Source: Pantoea sp. WMus005 (GTDB lineage: Bacteria; Pseudomonadota; Gammaproteobacteria; Enterobacterales; Enterobacteriaceae). Taken from it: a stretch of DNA of 64,000 nt. The stretch is taken from positions 248,001 through 312,000 of the forward strand of contig NZ_JACBXU010000002.1 in NCBI RefSeq assembly GCF_013415305.1. The letters are read 5' to 3'. The translations under genes were made by a program, and so were the position numbers. Under the pieces are notes generated by a model, which saw only the letters and a list, made by a program, of their open reading frames with translations, ran no database searches and was not told the DNA's origin. Shown piece after piece: positions 1-8,008 of this stretch. Positions within the stretch are counted from its first letter, which is position 1, and every line of letters begins with the position of its first letter.

Positions 1-339
1 ATGTTCATCTTCCAGGAAGCGCAGCATCGCGCGCATTGGCGTGCCGTCTGGCGTAGAAGGCGGCTCGGTGGCGAACCAGCTCAGCAGCTGATGCATGGTG
101 ACCTGATGGACGCGGAATCCACTGTCGACCAGCTCATCGGCCAGCAGCTCGGCAGTTTCGTTTTCAATCAGGCAGATGTGGGTGCGTTTAGGCTCGTACT
201 GCTCCAGCCACTGGTAGATCTCTTCAATCACGCCATCGTCATACTCGAATTTTTTGCTGAGATAGCTGTCATCCTGCTCGTGAACGCAGGCGTGAATCTG
301 ATCGGGGTCGAAGTAAAGTGCGATGTTGATGCCTTTCAT
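1..339 (-). CDS. Hypothetical protein, C-terminus cut by window edge
   Basis: The reading frame begins with ATG at 339 and stays open to the window edge, so only the first 113 residues are seen. It begins MKGINIALYFDPDQIHACV and is acidic and soluble, with no signal peptide or membrane segment. I do not recognise the family with confidence. The pattern of three beta-strands, a helix, a strand ending LIENETAEL, a helix and then a strand (FRVHQVT) resembles the RNase-H-like N-terminal half of IS110-type DEDD transposases. The usual first catalytic Asp position carries Asn, however, and there is no transposon context. It is divergent from nothing: the neighbouring 470-979 gene lies on the same strand upstream. 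Confidence 0.6.
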   Translation of the reverse strand, partial: MKGINIALYFDPDQIHACVHEQDDSYLSKKFEYDDGVIEEIYQWLEQYEPKRTHICLIENETAELLADELVDSGFRVHQVTMHQLLSWFATEPPSTPDGTPMRAMLRFLEDEH

Positions 340-430
340 GCGTGCTGTCCTGTAGAAACCAAAACAACACTATAGCGCTCAACCCCAGGTTAAGGGAATG
401 TCAGGCATCACAGCAGTGGGGCGTTTAATG

Positions 431-454
431 CTCCCCTCAGCGCAGAGAGGGGAG
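431..454 (-). terminator. Hairpin downstream of the DUF2501 gene
   Basis: Perfect 8-bp inverted repeat CTCCCCTC / GAGGGGAG with an 8-nt loop, 16 bp past the stop of the minus-strand DUF2501 gene. There is no good T-run, so the terminator assignment is moderate. Confidence 0.5.
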
Positions 455-469
455 AGAAGAGGAGAGGGA

Positions 470-979
470 TCACGAGATAAAGTTTTTGCCCTGCTTCAGT
501 ACTACGTCACAGGCTTTAGTTTTCAGCTTCTCACCCATCGGCGAGTTGCTCAGGCTTTGCAGATTGAGCTGCTGGCCGTTACCGGTGTTCAGCAGGCCTG
601 CCACGCCCTGGGTGTAATCGGTTTTCTGCTCCTGTGCGGTGGTGGTATTCAGACCGAGCTTACTCAGCACCTGATCTTTCACCGACTGCACATTGTTTTT
701 CACCACGTTGTGTTCGACACAGTACTGCATCACACCCGCGGCATTGGTCATGCTGTTGGCGCTGACCGCTTTATCGCCGCCGCCCAGCATGCTGGAAATA
801 GATGAGAGCGACAGGCCGCCATTCTGCTGTGTAGTGCCGGTTGTACTGCCGTTGTTCTGCTGGCTGAGCTGTGATGCTGCACTGCTCAGCTGATCCTGCC
901 AGCTTGCCGCTGATGCACTGCCCGCCACCAGAAGTGCCGCCAGTCCCCATCCCCACGCACTGCGTTGTGCTCGTTTCAT
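470..979 (-). CDS. DUF2501 (YjjA family) periplasmic protein
   Basis: 169 aa. Residues 1-24 are a typical Sec signal peptide (positively charged start, hydrophobic core, cleavage after SASA). The mature part begins with a low-complexity Gln/Ser/Asn/Gly stretch (about 25-65) with SSMLGGGDKA, followed by the conserved DUF2501 block. That block holds two cysteines (MQYCVEHNVV near 86 and KTKACDVVL near 157) that could form a disulfide. Length and layout match enteric YjjA. Its function is unknown in the family; a periplasmic location is inferred from the signal peptide. It stands alone on the minus strand, followed by a hairpin. Confidence 0.85.
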   Translation of the reverse strand: MKRAQRSAWGWGLAALLVAGSASAASWQDQLSSAASQLSQQNNGSTTGTTQQNGGLSLSSISSMLGGGDKAVSANSMTNAAGVMQYCVEHNVVKNNVQSVKDQVLSKLGLNTTTAQEQKTDYTQGVAGLLNTGNGQQLNLQSLSNSPMGEKLKTKACDVVLKQGKNFIS

Positions 980-1506
980 CTCAACCTCTGTATGGACTTA
1001 TTTGTTTTCCTAAGAAAGGCTGAGGAGCAGAAAGTTCCTGAATTTCTTTCACAGATAAAAGTTTGAGAATGTTCTGTAATCGATGCCGTGAAATATTCAG
1101 GTGAGTGTGAGGGTTGTTATTCTTTACGGCCATGACTGGGGGCGGATAATAAGCGCGAGCTACCGGAAGATTATTTGAGCTTTTACCTGTATTTGTCAGG
1201 AATTGTCCTGGTTTAAATTAAATTTACCGCTTTGCTTATAAGCGATATTTTAAGTGGTTGCGTCTGGCGTGTTAATATTTACCTGCGAAATTAACTTTCA
1301 TTAAGTTATTGATTAATATCTTATTTAATTTTAAATCGCAGCGATAAAATAAGCCGAATCGCTTTTTTCAGAGGTGGTTTTATGTGCCGAAATAAAATTG
1401 AGGTGGCGAGATTTTTTATTATGTCGCCTTGCGGAATTCGCGAGAGTGTTCATGCTTAATCACTGTGTCAGGAAGTTGTGATTTAATTTTTAACGGGAGC
1501 GATAAT
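980..1506. other. Intergenic region, about 530 bp
   Basis: AT-rich stretch between the DUF2501 gene (minus) and the YsnF-like genes (plus), so it must contain both promoters. I could not pick unambiguous -35/-10 pairs. No ORF with a plausible ribosome site and no RNA gene was seen. Confidence 0.5.
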
Positions 1507-1908
1507 ATGGCTGGACAGCCAGAGCACAATGAAAATGCAGACGTCACGCTTAAACTCGCAGAAGAGCAAATAGCCCTGACGAAGCAAAAGATTGTGGATG
1601 GACATGTCCGAGTTACCCGTTCCACAACTGAACATGACGAGGTCATCAGTACGCTGCTTAACCGGGAGAAGGTTGAGGTTGAGCATGTAGCGAAAGCGCA
1701 GATCGTTGAAACGATGCCTGAAATCAGGGAAAAGAACGGTGTACTGATTGTCCCGGTAGTAGAGGAAGAAATCCAAATCGTCAGAAAGCTGGTGCTTAAA
1801 GAGGAGATCCACATCCGAAAAGTGCAGGAGAATGTTCCTTTTCAGGAAGTGGTGACCCGACGTAAGCAGCAGGTGAACGTTGAAAGAGATGACGATCAAA
1901 TTAGCTAA
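1507..1908 (+). CDS. YsnF/AvaK domain (DUF2382) protein
   Basis: 133 aa, starting at ATG 1507 behind a GGGAG ribosome site; an upstream in-frame extension lacks such a site. Nearly the whole protein is one YsnF/AvaK (DUF2382) domain: an amphipathic segment LKLAEEQIALTKQKIVDGHV, then alternating charged strands ending in EEIHIRKVQENVPFQEVV. There is no signal peptide or membrane segment, so it is cytoplasmic. The domain is widespread in stress-associated proteins but has no established biochemical role. The next gene, 16 bp downstream, carries the same domain at its C-terminus, so the pair is probably a two-gene operon arising from partial duplication. Confidence 0.85.
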   Translation: MAGQPEHNENADVTLKLAEEQIALTKQKIVDGHVRVTRSTTEHDEVISTLLNREKVEVEHVAKAQIVETMPEIREKNGVLIVPVVEEEIQIVRKLVLKEEIHIRKVQENVPFQEVVTRRKQQVNVERDDDQIS

Positions 1909-1924
1909 CAGAGAGGAACCTATC

Positions 1925-2917
1925 ATGGCACAGGAAAAAATCGTAACACTGTTCGATTCTGCAATTCAGGCAGAGGCCGCGAAAAGAAATCTCGTGAAAG
2001 CAGGCTTTTCTGATCGGGACATCAGTCTTATCAGTGGGGAACGTTTGCAGCAGGAAGGGCAGTCTATTCGCCATCCGAGCCTGTGGCAGCGTCTGTTCGG
2101 GCACGACGTCGATAAAGATGAGGCGGATGTCTATACCAAAGCGATGGACAAGGGCGGCGTTGTGCTGACCATCCGCACTGAGGAGGAGAAGCTGGCCCGC
2201 GCCATGACAATTCTCCATTCTCATGATTCGGTAGATGTGCCGTCACGCATGCAAAGCTCAGTTAATAATGGCAACACCGCGCCGGGCATCAACCCGACAG
2301 CAGGTAAGCAGTTTGCCGGTGAGACCAATGACCGCCCGGCTGAGCCGCTACGCACCTCACTGACTGGTGATGAGAGCGAAGCTGATATTCTGCGTCTGGC
2401 CGAAGAGCAGGTGGAAGTGGGTAAACGTCTGGTCAGTGAAGGCTCGACCCGCGTTCGACGCTATACCGTGACTGATACCGTATCTGAAGATATCTCGCTG
2501 CATGAGCAGCACGCTGACATCTTCCGTCGCTCGGTGAATGAACCCGCGCTGGCCGGAGAAGTGGACTGGTCAGAGAAAACTGTCGAGGTCGCTGAGACCC
2601 ATGAGCAGCCGGTGATCAATAAAACGACCCACGTGAAAGAAGAAGTGGTGGTGCGTACTGACGGCAGCGATCGTACCGAGACCATTAACGACACGGTGCG
2701 TCGTCAGGAAGTGGATATCGACCATGCACGAAGTGGTCTGGAGCGCGAGCTGCCGGGTACCACCGCAGCGGGCAGACCTGCCGCAGCGGGTGCAGCGACG
2801 CAGTCACCCGGTGCGCATAATCGCGACCACAAAGAGAGCCTGACTGAGAAGGTGAGCGAGAAAGCCAGCGAAGTGAAGGACAAGGTTGAAAGTAAGTTGC
2901 ATGATCACTCACATTGA
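1925..2917 (+). CDS. Two-domain YsnF/AvaK (DUF2382) stress-type protein
   Basis: 330 aa from ATG 1925, preceded by GAGGAA; a longer frame from 1880 would overlap the upstream gene and has no ribosome site. Residues 1-95 (MAQEKIVTLFDSAIQAEAAK) resemble the general-stress-protein 17M-like/YflT-type alpha-beta domain often fused to DUF2382. Residues 100-155 are a polar linker. Residues 156-265 are the YsnF/AvaK domain, with the same LRLAEEQVEVGKRLVSEG pattern as the upstream gene. The tail is a charged Lys/Glu/Ser segment (EKVSEKASEVKDKVESKL) likely to be helical or disordered. Cytoplasmic. Co-transcribed with 1507-1908 and followed by a strong terminator. Confidence 0.85.
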   Translation: MAQEKIVTLFDSAIQAEAAKRNLVKAGFSDRDISLISGERLQQEGQSIRHPSLWQRLFGHDVDKDEADVYTKAMDKGGVVLTIRTEEEKLARAMTILHSHDSVDVPSRMQSSVNNGNTAPGINPTAGKQFAGETNDRPAEPLRTSLTGDESEADILRLAEEQVEVGKRLVSEGSTRVRRYTVTDTVSEDISLHEQHADIFRRSVNEPALAGEVDWSEKTVEVAETHEQPVINKTTHVKEEVVVRTDGSDRTETINDTVRRQEVDIDHARSGLERELPGTTAAGRPAAAGAATQSPGAHNRDHKESLTEKVSEKASEVKDKVESKLHDHSH

Positions 2918-3004
2918 GGCGCTCATCCTGACAACAACAGGCGCTGACGGGTATCGATGATACCCGATGCTGAGCATGCAAGATGCTGAAATATGCATGA
3001 AGGG

Positions 3005-3028
3005 GCCAACCGAGAGGTTGGCTCTTTT
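3005..3028 (+). terminator. Rho-independent terminator after the YsnF-like operon
   Basis: GCCAACC / GGTTGGC 7-bp stem with a GAGA tetraloop, followed by TCTTTT, 87 bp past the stop of the second YsnF-like gene. Confidence 0.8.
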
Positions 3029-3131
3029 GCGTTTGGGGGACGGTAAAAACAGATAACAGCGTCATATCTTCTTCGATACAATCAGGCGCTATCCGCGCAG
3101 GTCGGGCAGAAATAAAACATAAGGGAATAAA

Positions 3132-4178
3132 GTGAACTGTAAACCGATGCTTTTCGTGCTGGGGATGCTCTCCCTGTCGGCTCAGGCCGCCCAGAGCGCA
3201 AAAACGCTTGAGCACAAAGACTGGGAAGTTGTCTGTGACAACACTCGGACCTGCCGCATTGCGGGTTATGCCAAAGAAGAGGATCCCTCCGGCTCTATCC
3301 TGCTCACCCGTGCGGCTGGGCCGGGAACTGAGATAGTGGGCGAAGTGACGCTGGGCGACACCGAAGATGACAGCAAACCGGCGGAAAAGCTGACGCTGTG
3401 GATCGACGGGAAATCAGCAGGCGATCTGGTAGCAGCTGATGACAACTGGCGAATGTCGGCCAGCCAGACCTCTGCGGTCATCAGCGCCGTCAAAGGCAGC
3501 GGTAAAGTCGAGTTTAAGGGCGGCACAAAACCTTTTCTGCTTTCCGGCGAGGGCGCTTATGCCGTGCTGCTGAAAGCTGACGACGTGCAGGGCCGTATCG
3601 GCACACCAGGCGCGCTCACCAAAAAGGGCAATAAACCGGAAAGCAGCGTAGCTAAGGCTGTGCCTGCACCGGTGATCCAGGCAGCAAAAACCCTCGGCGG
3701 CGAACCCCGTTTGATGACCGCTTCTGAAAGCGACGCACTGAAAACCCGGCTGCTTGCAACGGTCAATCACAATGACGATGACACGTGCGACAGCCTCTAT
3801 TCACCGGCAGAAAACAGCGATCCGGAAACCGACGGACTTACGCTTACGCCACTGGATGACACCCATGCTTTGCTTTCGGCACTCTGCTGGCGTGCCGCTT
3901 ATAACGAAGGATATGGCTACTGGGTCATTGATAACCAGTTAAAAGGCAAGCCTGAGCTGGTGACGATTTCCGGGTCGGATTACGACAAGGGCGAGATTAC
4001 CAATGTGCAGAAAGGCCGGGGCATCGGCGACTGCATGAGCCAGGAAAGCTGGGTATGGGACGGCAAGGCTTTCCGCAAAAGCTATGACGGCGGGACCGGC
4101 ATGTGTCGTTATATCCATGCGGGCGGCACCTGGGATCTGCCGACGCTGGTGACGGATGTGAAGCCTGTTTCGGGTTAA
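3132..4178 (+). CDS. DUF1176 periplasmic protein
   Basis: 348 aa, starting at GTG 3132 with AAGGGA upstream. A Sec signal peptide (MNCKPMLFVLGMLSLSAQAA) predicts export to the periplasm. The mature protein shows DUF1176 features: HKDWEVVCDNTRTCRIAGY near the start, with a Cys pair, and a C-terminal region with CMSQESWVWDGKAFRKS and GTGMCRYIHAGGTWDLPTLV. Several Cys residues are positioned for disulfides. The family resembles invasion-associated-locus-B-type periplasmic proteins in size, but its function is not known. It is a monocistronic gene just upstream of the tRNA that bounds the defence island. Confidence 0.85.
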   Translation: MNCKPMLFVLGMLSLSAQAAQSAKTLEHKDWEVVCDNTRTCRIAGYAKEEDPSGSILLTRAAGPGTEIVGEVTLGDTEDDSKPAEKLTLWIDGKSAGDLVAADDNWRMSASQTSAVISAVKGSGKVEFKGGTKPFLLSGEGAYAVLLKADDVQGRIGTPGALTKKGNKPESSVAKAVPAPVIQAAKTLGGEPRLMTASESDALKTRLLATVNHNDDDTCDSLYSPAENSDPETDGLTLTPLDDTHALLSALCWRAAYNEGYGYWVIDNQLKGKPELVTISGSDYDKGEITNVQKGRGIGDCMSQESWVWDGKAFRKSYDGGTGMCRYIHAGGTWDLPTLVTDVKPVSG

Positions 4179-4244
4179 GCCGGTGAACCTGAGATCCAAA
4201 AAGACGGTTTTTTCAGCAGTTGCACCGTCGTCTGCGGATAAGGG

Positions 4245-4272
4245 TTGCGGAAACAGGGGGTAACGGTATAAT
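4245..4272 (+). promoter_or_regulatory. Promoter of the tRNA-Leu gene
   Basis: TTGCGG, a 16-bp spacer and a perfect TATAAT, with the -10 ending 28 bp before the mature tRNA 5' end. A sigma-70 promoter is inferred from sequence and position. Confidence 0.75.
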
Positions 4273-4300
4273 CCTCAACGTTTTCCGCATACCCTTCAGT

Positions 4301-4385
4301 GCCGAAGTGGCGAAATCGGTAGACGCAGTTGATTCAAAATCAACCGCCGCGAGGCGTGCCGGTTCGATTCCGGCCTTCGGCACCA
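4301..4385 (+). tRNA. leuX: tRNA-Leu (anticodon CAA)
   Basis: Class II tRNA of 85 nt with encoded CCA. The acceptor GCCGAAG pairs with CTTCGGC. The anticodon arm is GTTGA-TTCAAAA-TCAAC, giving CAA. A long variable arm follows, then the T-arm with GGTTCGATTCC. It is close to Escherichia coli leuX. This tRNA is a known integration site for genomic islands in enterics, and the AT-rich Dpt/Dnd island starts directly behind it. I found no second copy of its 3' end on the far side of the island. Confidence 0.97.
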
Positions 4386-4408
4386 TATGAAGTGACTTGT
4401 AGGAAAAG

Positions 4409-4436
4409 AAGCTGCCTTAAGGCGGCTTTTTTTGTT
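4409..4436 (+). terminator. tRNA-Leu terminator
   Basis: AAGCTGCC / GGCGGCTT stem (one G-T pair) with a TTAA loop and a run of T, 24 bp after the tRNA. Confidence 0.85.
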
Positions 4437-4439
4437 TCT

Positions 4440-5054
4440 AACAACATATCTACCATTTCATCGATATTTTCATTATTAAATGACGAAAAAAACTAAAGAT
4501 TTTACTGCTAATAGTTAATTTTTGAAATTATCACGGTTGAGATAATGTGAGATGTATATCAAAGGGGCTATTGACAGCTTCAACACGATTAATGTGGTCT
4601 ACGCTAACAATCATCGTAGTTGGATGATAGTCCAGAATCGTTAATGATTTCTTTATGTTTTATTCAAAATATTATATATAATTATCTTGGAACAAACAGC
4701 TAGTTTAAGGTTGTGACCAAGGTCTCAAATGTTACATTACAGCCAAAAAAAGGTTGTGGCGGTAGCGTGAGCTCAAAACGTCATAAAGTCATGTACTAAC
4801 ACTTATAAATAATATAAAAAATCAAAATTTAATCTGGCATTACTCGCCAAGTGAAATATTAAATATAAGTTATGAGGCGTTATAAAATATATCGATTTTC
4901 TTTTTTAGTTTAACCTAAAATTAATGATTTTTAATTAACATAATTTTCCAGCTAATGGATTATCGGAAATGCAGTTAAGATAGTATGAAATAGTAGTCAT
5001 GTTAGCCATTATTAAAAAATGGGAATTGTTATTTATGTTATAGGAGAAGATACT
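4440..5054. other. AT-rich island edge upstream of dptF
   Basis: About 600 bp with a sharp drop in GC from the tRNA region. It must contain the dptFGH promoter, but no convincing -35/-10 pair was found. No integrase or attachment repeat is visible. A 30-codon frame at 4552-4644 has only a weak ribosome site and I do not call it. Confidence 0.5.
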
Positions 5055-6653
5055 TTGAATTTCTACGAAGCTTTAAATGTGCTATCTAAATCATCAAAAT
5101 ACTCAGTGTCAACATTAAGGATGAGTAGTGATATAGACGAATTTCAAAGGCTTAAAGATCATCTATATGTTGAATCTGAAATTCAAGAAGATGTGGCTGA
5201 GCAATTAAAAAAGATAGCAGCAGGAGATAAGGAAATAATATGCCTGTGTGGAAGTTCGGGAGATGGTAAATCAGAGATATTAACAAAACTGTATGGAGCT
5301 CATAAGGAGGAGGTTATATTCCATCTTGATGCCACGCATAGTAATAGCCAACATAAATCGGCTGTCGAATGTCTCAATGATAGGTTTGTTGAATATAAAA
5401 AAAATGAAAAACCGTTAGTTATTGGCATCAACATTGGCATGTTGCAGAAGTTTATAAAACAGGGTTGTGACACTCACAGTGAAATAAAAAATGCTATTGA
5501 AAGATATTTTAATAACAGAAAGAAAAAAGGTTTTAGTTTTGGCGGTGTGAGCTTTTATGATTTTGAGTGTTACCCCAGAATATCCTTTTCTAAGGAAGTA
5601 ATAACTTCAGATTTTATAAAATCATTTTTAAATAAATTAACCGAAAAGTCAGATGAAAACCCTTTTTATAATTTATACTTATCAGATAAAAAAGCAGGAG
5701 GAATGATTTCAAAAAACTTCGATGTATTATCATTACCTGGTTTCCAAGATAAATTAATTGAATTGTTTGGTCTTGCAAGATTGCTAGACGAGCAGTTTTT
5801 AATACCAAGAGTATTTGTAGATTTCATTTTCCAGATACTTACAAAACAGAATGATGACGGCATAGTTGGTAATGTTTTTTCTGACTTTGATAACGCATTT
5901 AGCAAGTGCTTTCAAAAGATGGACCCAGTTAAATTGCATAATAAGGCTATAGATGATTTTTACCTTCAATATGCTACAAATAGTTTTGAAGAAGATGGAT
6001 TAAAACTAAAAGATAAACTTAACTTGTTGACGGGTCATAAGCTTTCATCCAAAGGCATTATCAGAGCTTCTCTTATGTTTAAAAACTATAGTGAGGATGT
6101 GTTTATATATGATTTAGAGGAAGAAGACATTATTAAAAAGGCGCTGAAATATTATTTAAAATTAATTGCTATTTATGAAAAAGATGAATTGAATAGCGCT
6201 GATGAGAATGCGTGTCTGGACATTATTGAAGGTTTAATAGTTAACTCTGTTTTAATATACTCCAATAGAATGCTCAATGAAAGATCTGAAGGTTTTATAG
6301 TCAGCCGGTCACATGAAAGCTATTCAATATGCAATAAAATAAATGTTCAAGCAGATTTGGACAGCATCGAAAAGCATAAACTAATTTCCTATGACAAAAT
6401 ATCAATACCATTAATTTTAAATAATGATTGTTCTTTAGTCATTGATATTGACATCAATACAATAATCCAATGCATTAAAATATCACAAGGTTACAGGCCA
6501 AATAGGCAAAATTTAGAAAGTGTTGCAAAGTTGGATGAAATGGTTAGGAGATTTGTTGAGAAAACTAAAAGCGCGGACTCGTTAAGATTGTTGAAAGGTA
6601 AAAGAACAATCTTAATTGATAAGCACCGAAATAGATATAGGGTGGAGGGGTAA
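5055..6653 (+). CDS. dptF: DptF, phosphorothioation-dependent restriction ATPase
   Basis: 532 aa from TTG 5055. This start has AGGAG at 5042 with good spacing, and the protein then begins (f)MNFYEALNVLSKSS, as I expect for the family. An ATG twelve codons earlier (5019) has no ribosome site. DptF is one of three proteins (also called DndF, G, H) that attack DNA lacking phosphorothioate. Residues 66-73 are a P-loop (GSSGDGKS) within CLCGSSGDGKSEILT, so it should bind ATP. It is cytoplasmic, first in the operon, and separated by only 2 bp from dptG. Base composition is very AT-rich (about 30% GC by eye), unlike the host backbone and the dnd genes. Confidence 0.93.
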   Translation: MNFYEALNVLSKSSKYSVSTLRMSSDIDEFQRLKDHLYVESEIQEDVAEQLKKIAAGDKEIICLCGSSGDGKSEILTKLYGAHKEEVIFHLDATHSNSQHKSAVECLNDRFVEYKKNEKPLVIGINIGMLQKFIKQGCDTHSEIKNAIERYFNNRKKKGFSFGGVSFYDFECYPRISFSKEVITSDFIKSFLNKLTEKSDENPFYNLYLSDKKAGGMISKNFDVLSLPGFQDKLIELFGLARLLDEQFLIPRVFVDFIFQILTKQNDDGIVGNVFSDFDNAFSKCFQKMDPVKLHNKAIDDFYLQYATNSFEEDGLKLKDKLNLLTGHKLSSKGIIRASLMFKNYSEDVFIYDLEEEDIIKKALKYYLKLIAIYEKDELNSADENACLDIIEGLIVNSVLIYSNRMLNERSEGFIVSRSHESYSICNKINVQADLDSIEKHKLISYDKISIPLILNNDCSLVIDIDINTIIQCIKISQGYRPNRQNLESVAKLDEMVRRFVEKTKSADSLRLLKGKRTILIDKHRNRYRVEG

Positions 6654-6655
6654 TA

Positions 6656-8008
6656 ATGGATGCGTTAGATATTATTAATAATTCCATCGCCATGGTAGAA
6701 GGATATATTGAGAATGAAAATAATAATTCCTTATATGCGAACGTTGCTGATGTTTATCTTCCAATAGGGCCTAACGATAGAGATAATAAAATTGATTGGA
6801 CGCGTGTATATCAAGAGGTAGTAGGTTCTTTGTATAATCTTTCGCTTAATGATCGCACGTTAGAGCAATTAAAAGAAGAAGTTCTAGAAATTACAAATAA
6901 GTCAAGAGATACGCGAGAGTTAGCTGAGGTTATAAATGAGATTTATTTCTCGGGAGATGAAATTTTAACAGTAACACCTTTAGCGTATTTAATAAATAAA
7001 GAAGAAAAGAGTAATGCAAGAACAAAAACAATGATTAGTATCATGCGTGGCTTAACCTCGGAAATCATTAATAAGCAATATGACTTGAATGGTTGTAATG
7101 CTCTAGAAAACCACTTAATAAGTAATATTAAAGCCCTTTGTATATCCAAAGATAAGAATGAAAATTATCAAGGCTACTTACCGTTCTTATCTCAATTATT
7201 TTCGAAAGATCTTAACGCGCTAGCAGAAAATACAACGTATTTACTAGAAGAAATTGAAAACTTTGTGGCATTTTACGTTTTTATTTATTTGACGCAGTTG
7301 ACAATACATGTCTGCACTCCAGCCCATAGATATAAAAAACCCGAAGCGAAAAAACTATACTTTATTCTTGAAACTGAGCCTGCTAGTAAAGAAAGGCATG
7401 AATGTAATCAATTTGGTTATGAATATTTATTTAGTAAAACAACTGGGTTGGCTTATAGTATTTTTCCATTGCTAGGTTATTTAAACCGGATAACAAAAAA
7501 ACCAGCCTGGGAGGTGTGTGAAAGTGAAATACCATCACTCTTGTCAAAAGTAAATGAGTTTAACAAATACTTATCTCAGCTATTTGGAGAAATATACCTT
7601 GAAGAAGACACTGTTCATAAAGCTTTAAATAAAGGCATGTCTATTCATAAACAAATATTTGATGAGACGCTGAGATCTTCAAAAGCAAATTCGCGTAAAA
7701 GTAGAAACAAAATAGTTGTCAGTACATTTGAAAATAGTTTCTCTGCTGGGTTTATTACTAACAGAAGAGGAGCAGGCAGTTACTTTGTTTTAAAATCTGA
7801 AATAATAATTCTTATAACAAACTTAATAATAAACCAAACGAAATCTAAAAAAATTCTAATTGACGATTTAATTCAAGGTTTCAATGAACGTGGTGTATGG
7901 TTTGATCTAAAATCAAAAAAAGCTCTGTTGAAATTTTATGAAACGGTCGGCAACGTTGAAAAGTTAAGTGATAGTGGAGATGCAGTATATGTTAAATCAA
8001 CAGTTTGA
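6656..8008 (+). CDS. dptG: DptG, phosphorothioation-dependent restriction subunit
   Basis: 450 aa, starting at ATG 6656 behind GGAGGGG that lies inside the end of dptF, so translation is coupled. No nucleotide-binding or nuclease motif and no membrane segment is evident. The protein is mixed alpha with a conserved-looking block FNKYLSQLFGEIYLEEDTVH near 310 and a C-terminal winged-helix-like stretch (ILIDDLIQGFNERGVWFDL). The call rests on its place between dptF and dptH, on its length, and on overall resemblance to the family. In the known complex it is required together with DptF and DptH. AT-rich like its neighbours. Confidence 0.9.
   Translation: MDALDIINNSIAMVEGYIENENNNSLYANVADVYLPIGPNDRDNKIDWTRVYQEVVGSLYNLSLNDRTLEQLKEEVLEITNKSRDTRELAEVINEIYFSGDEILTVTPLAYLINKEEKSNARTKTMISIMRGLTSEIINKQYDLNGCNALENHLISNIKALCISKDKNENYQGYLPFLSQLFSKDLNALAENTTYLLEEIENFVAFYVFIYLTQLTIHVCTPAHRYKKPEAKKLYFILETEPASKERHECNQFGYEYLFSKTTGLAYSIFPLLGYLNRITKKPAWEVCESEIPSLLSKVNEFNKYLSQLFGEIYLEEDTVHKALNKGMSIHKQIFDETLRSSKANSRKSRNKIVVSTFENSFSAGFITNRRGAGSYFVLKSEIIILITNLIINQTKSKKILIDDLIQGFNERGVWFDLKSKKALLKFYETVGNVEKLSDSGDAVYVKSTV

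Noticed and set aside
4552..4644. 30-codon frame upstream of dptF
   Set aside because: Weak ribosome site, no family resemblance, AT-rich surroundings; random open frame likely.
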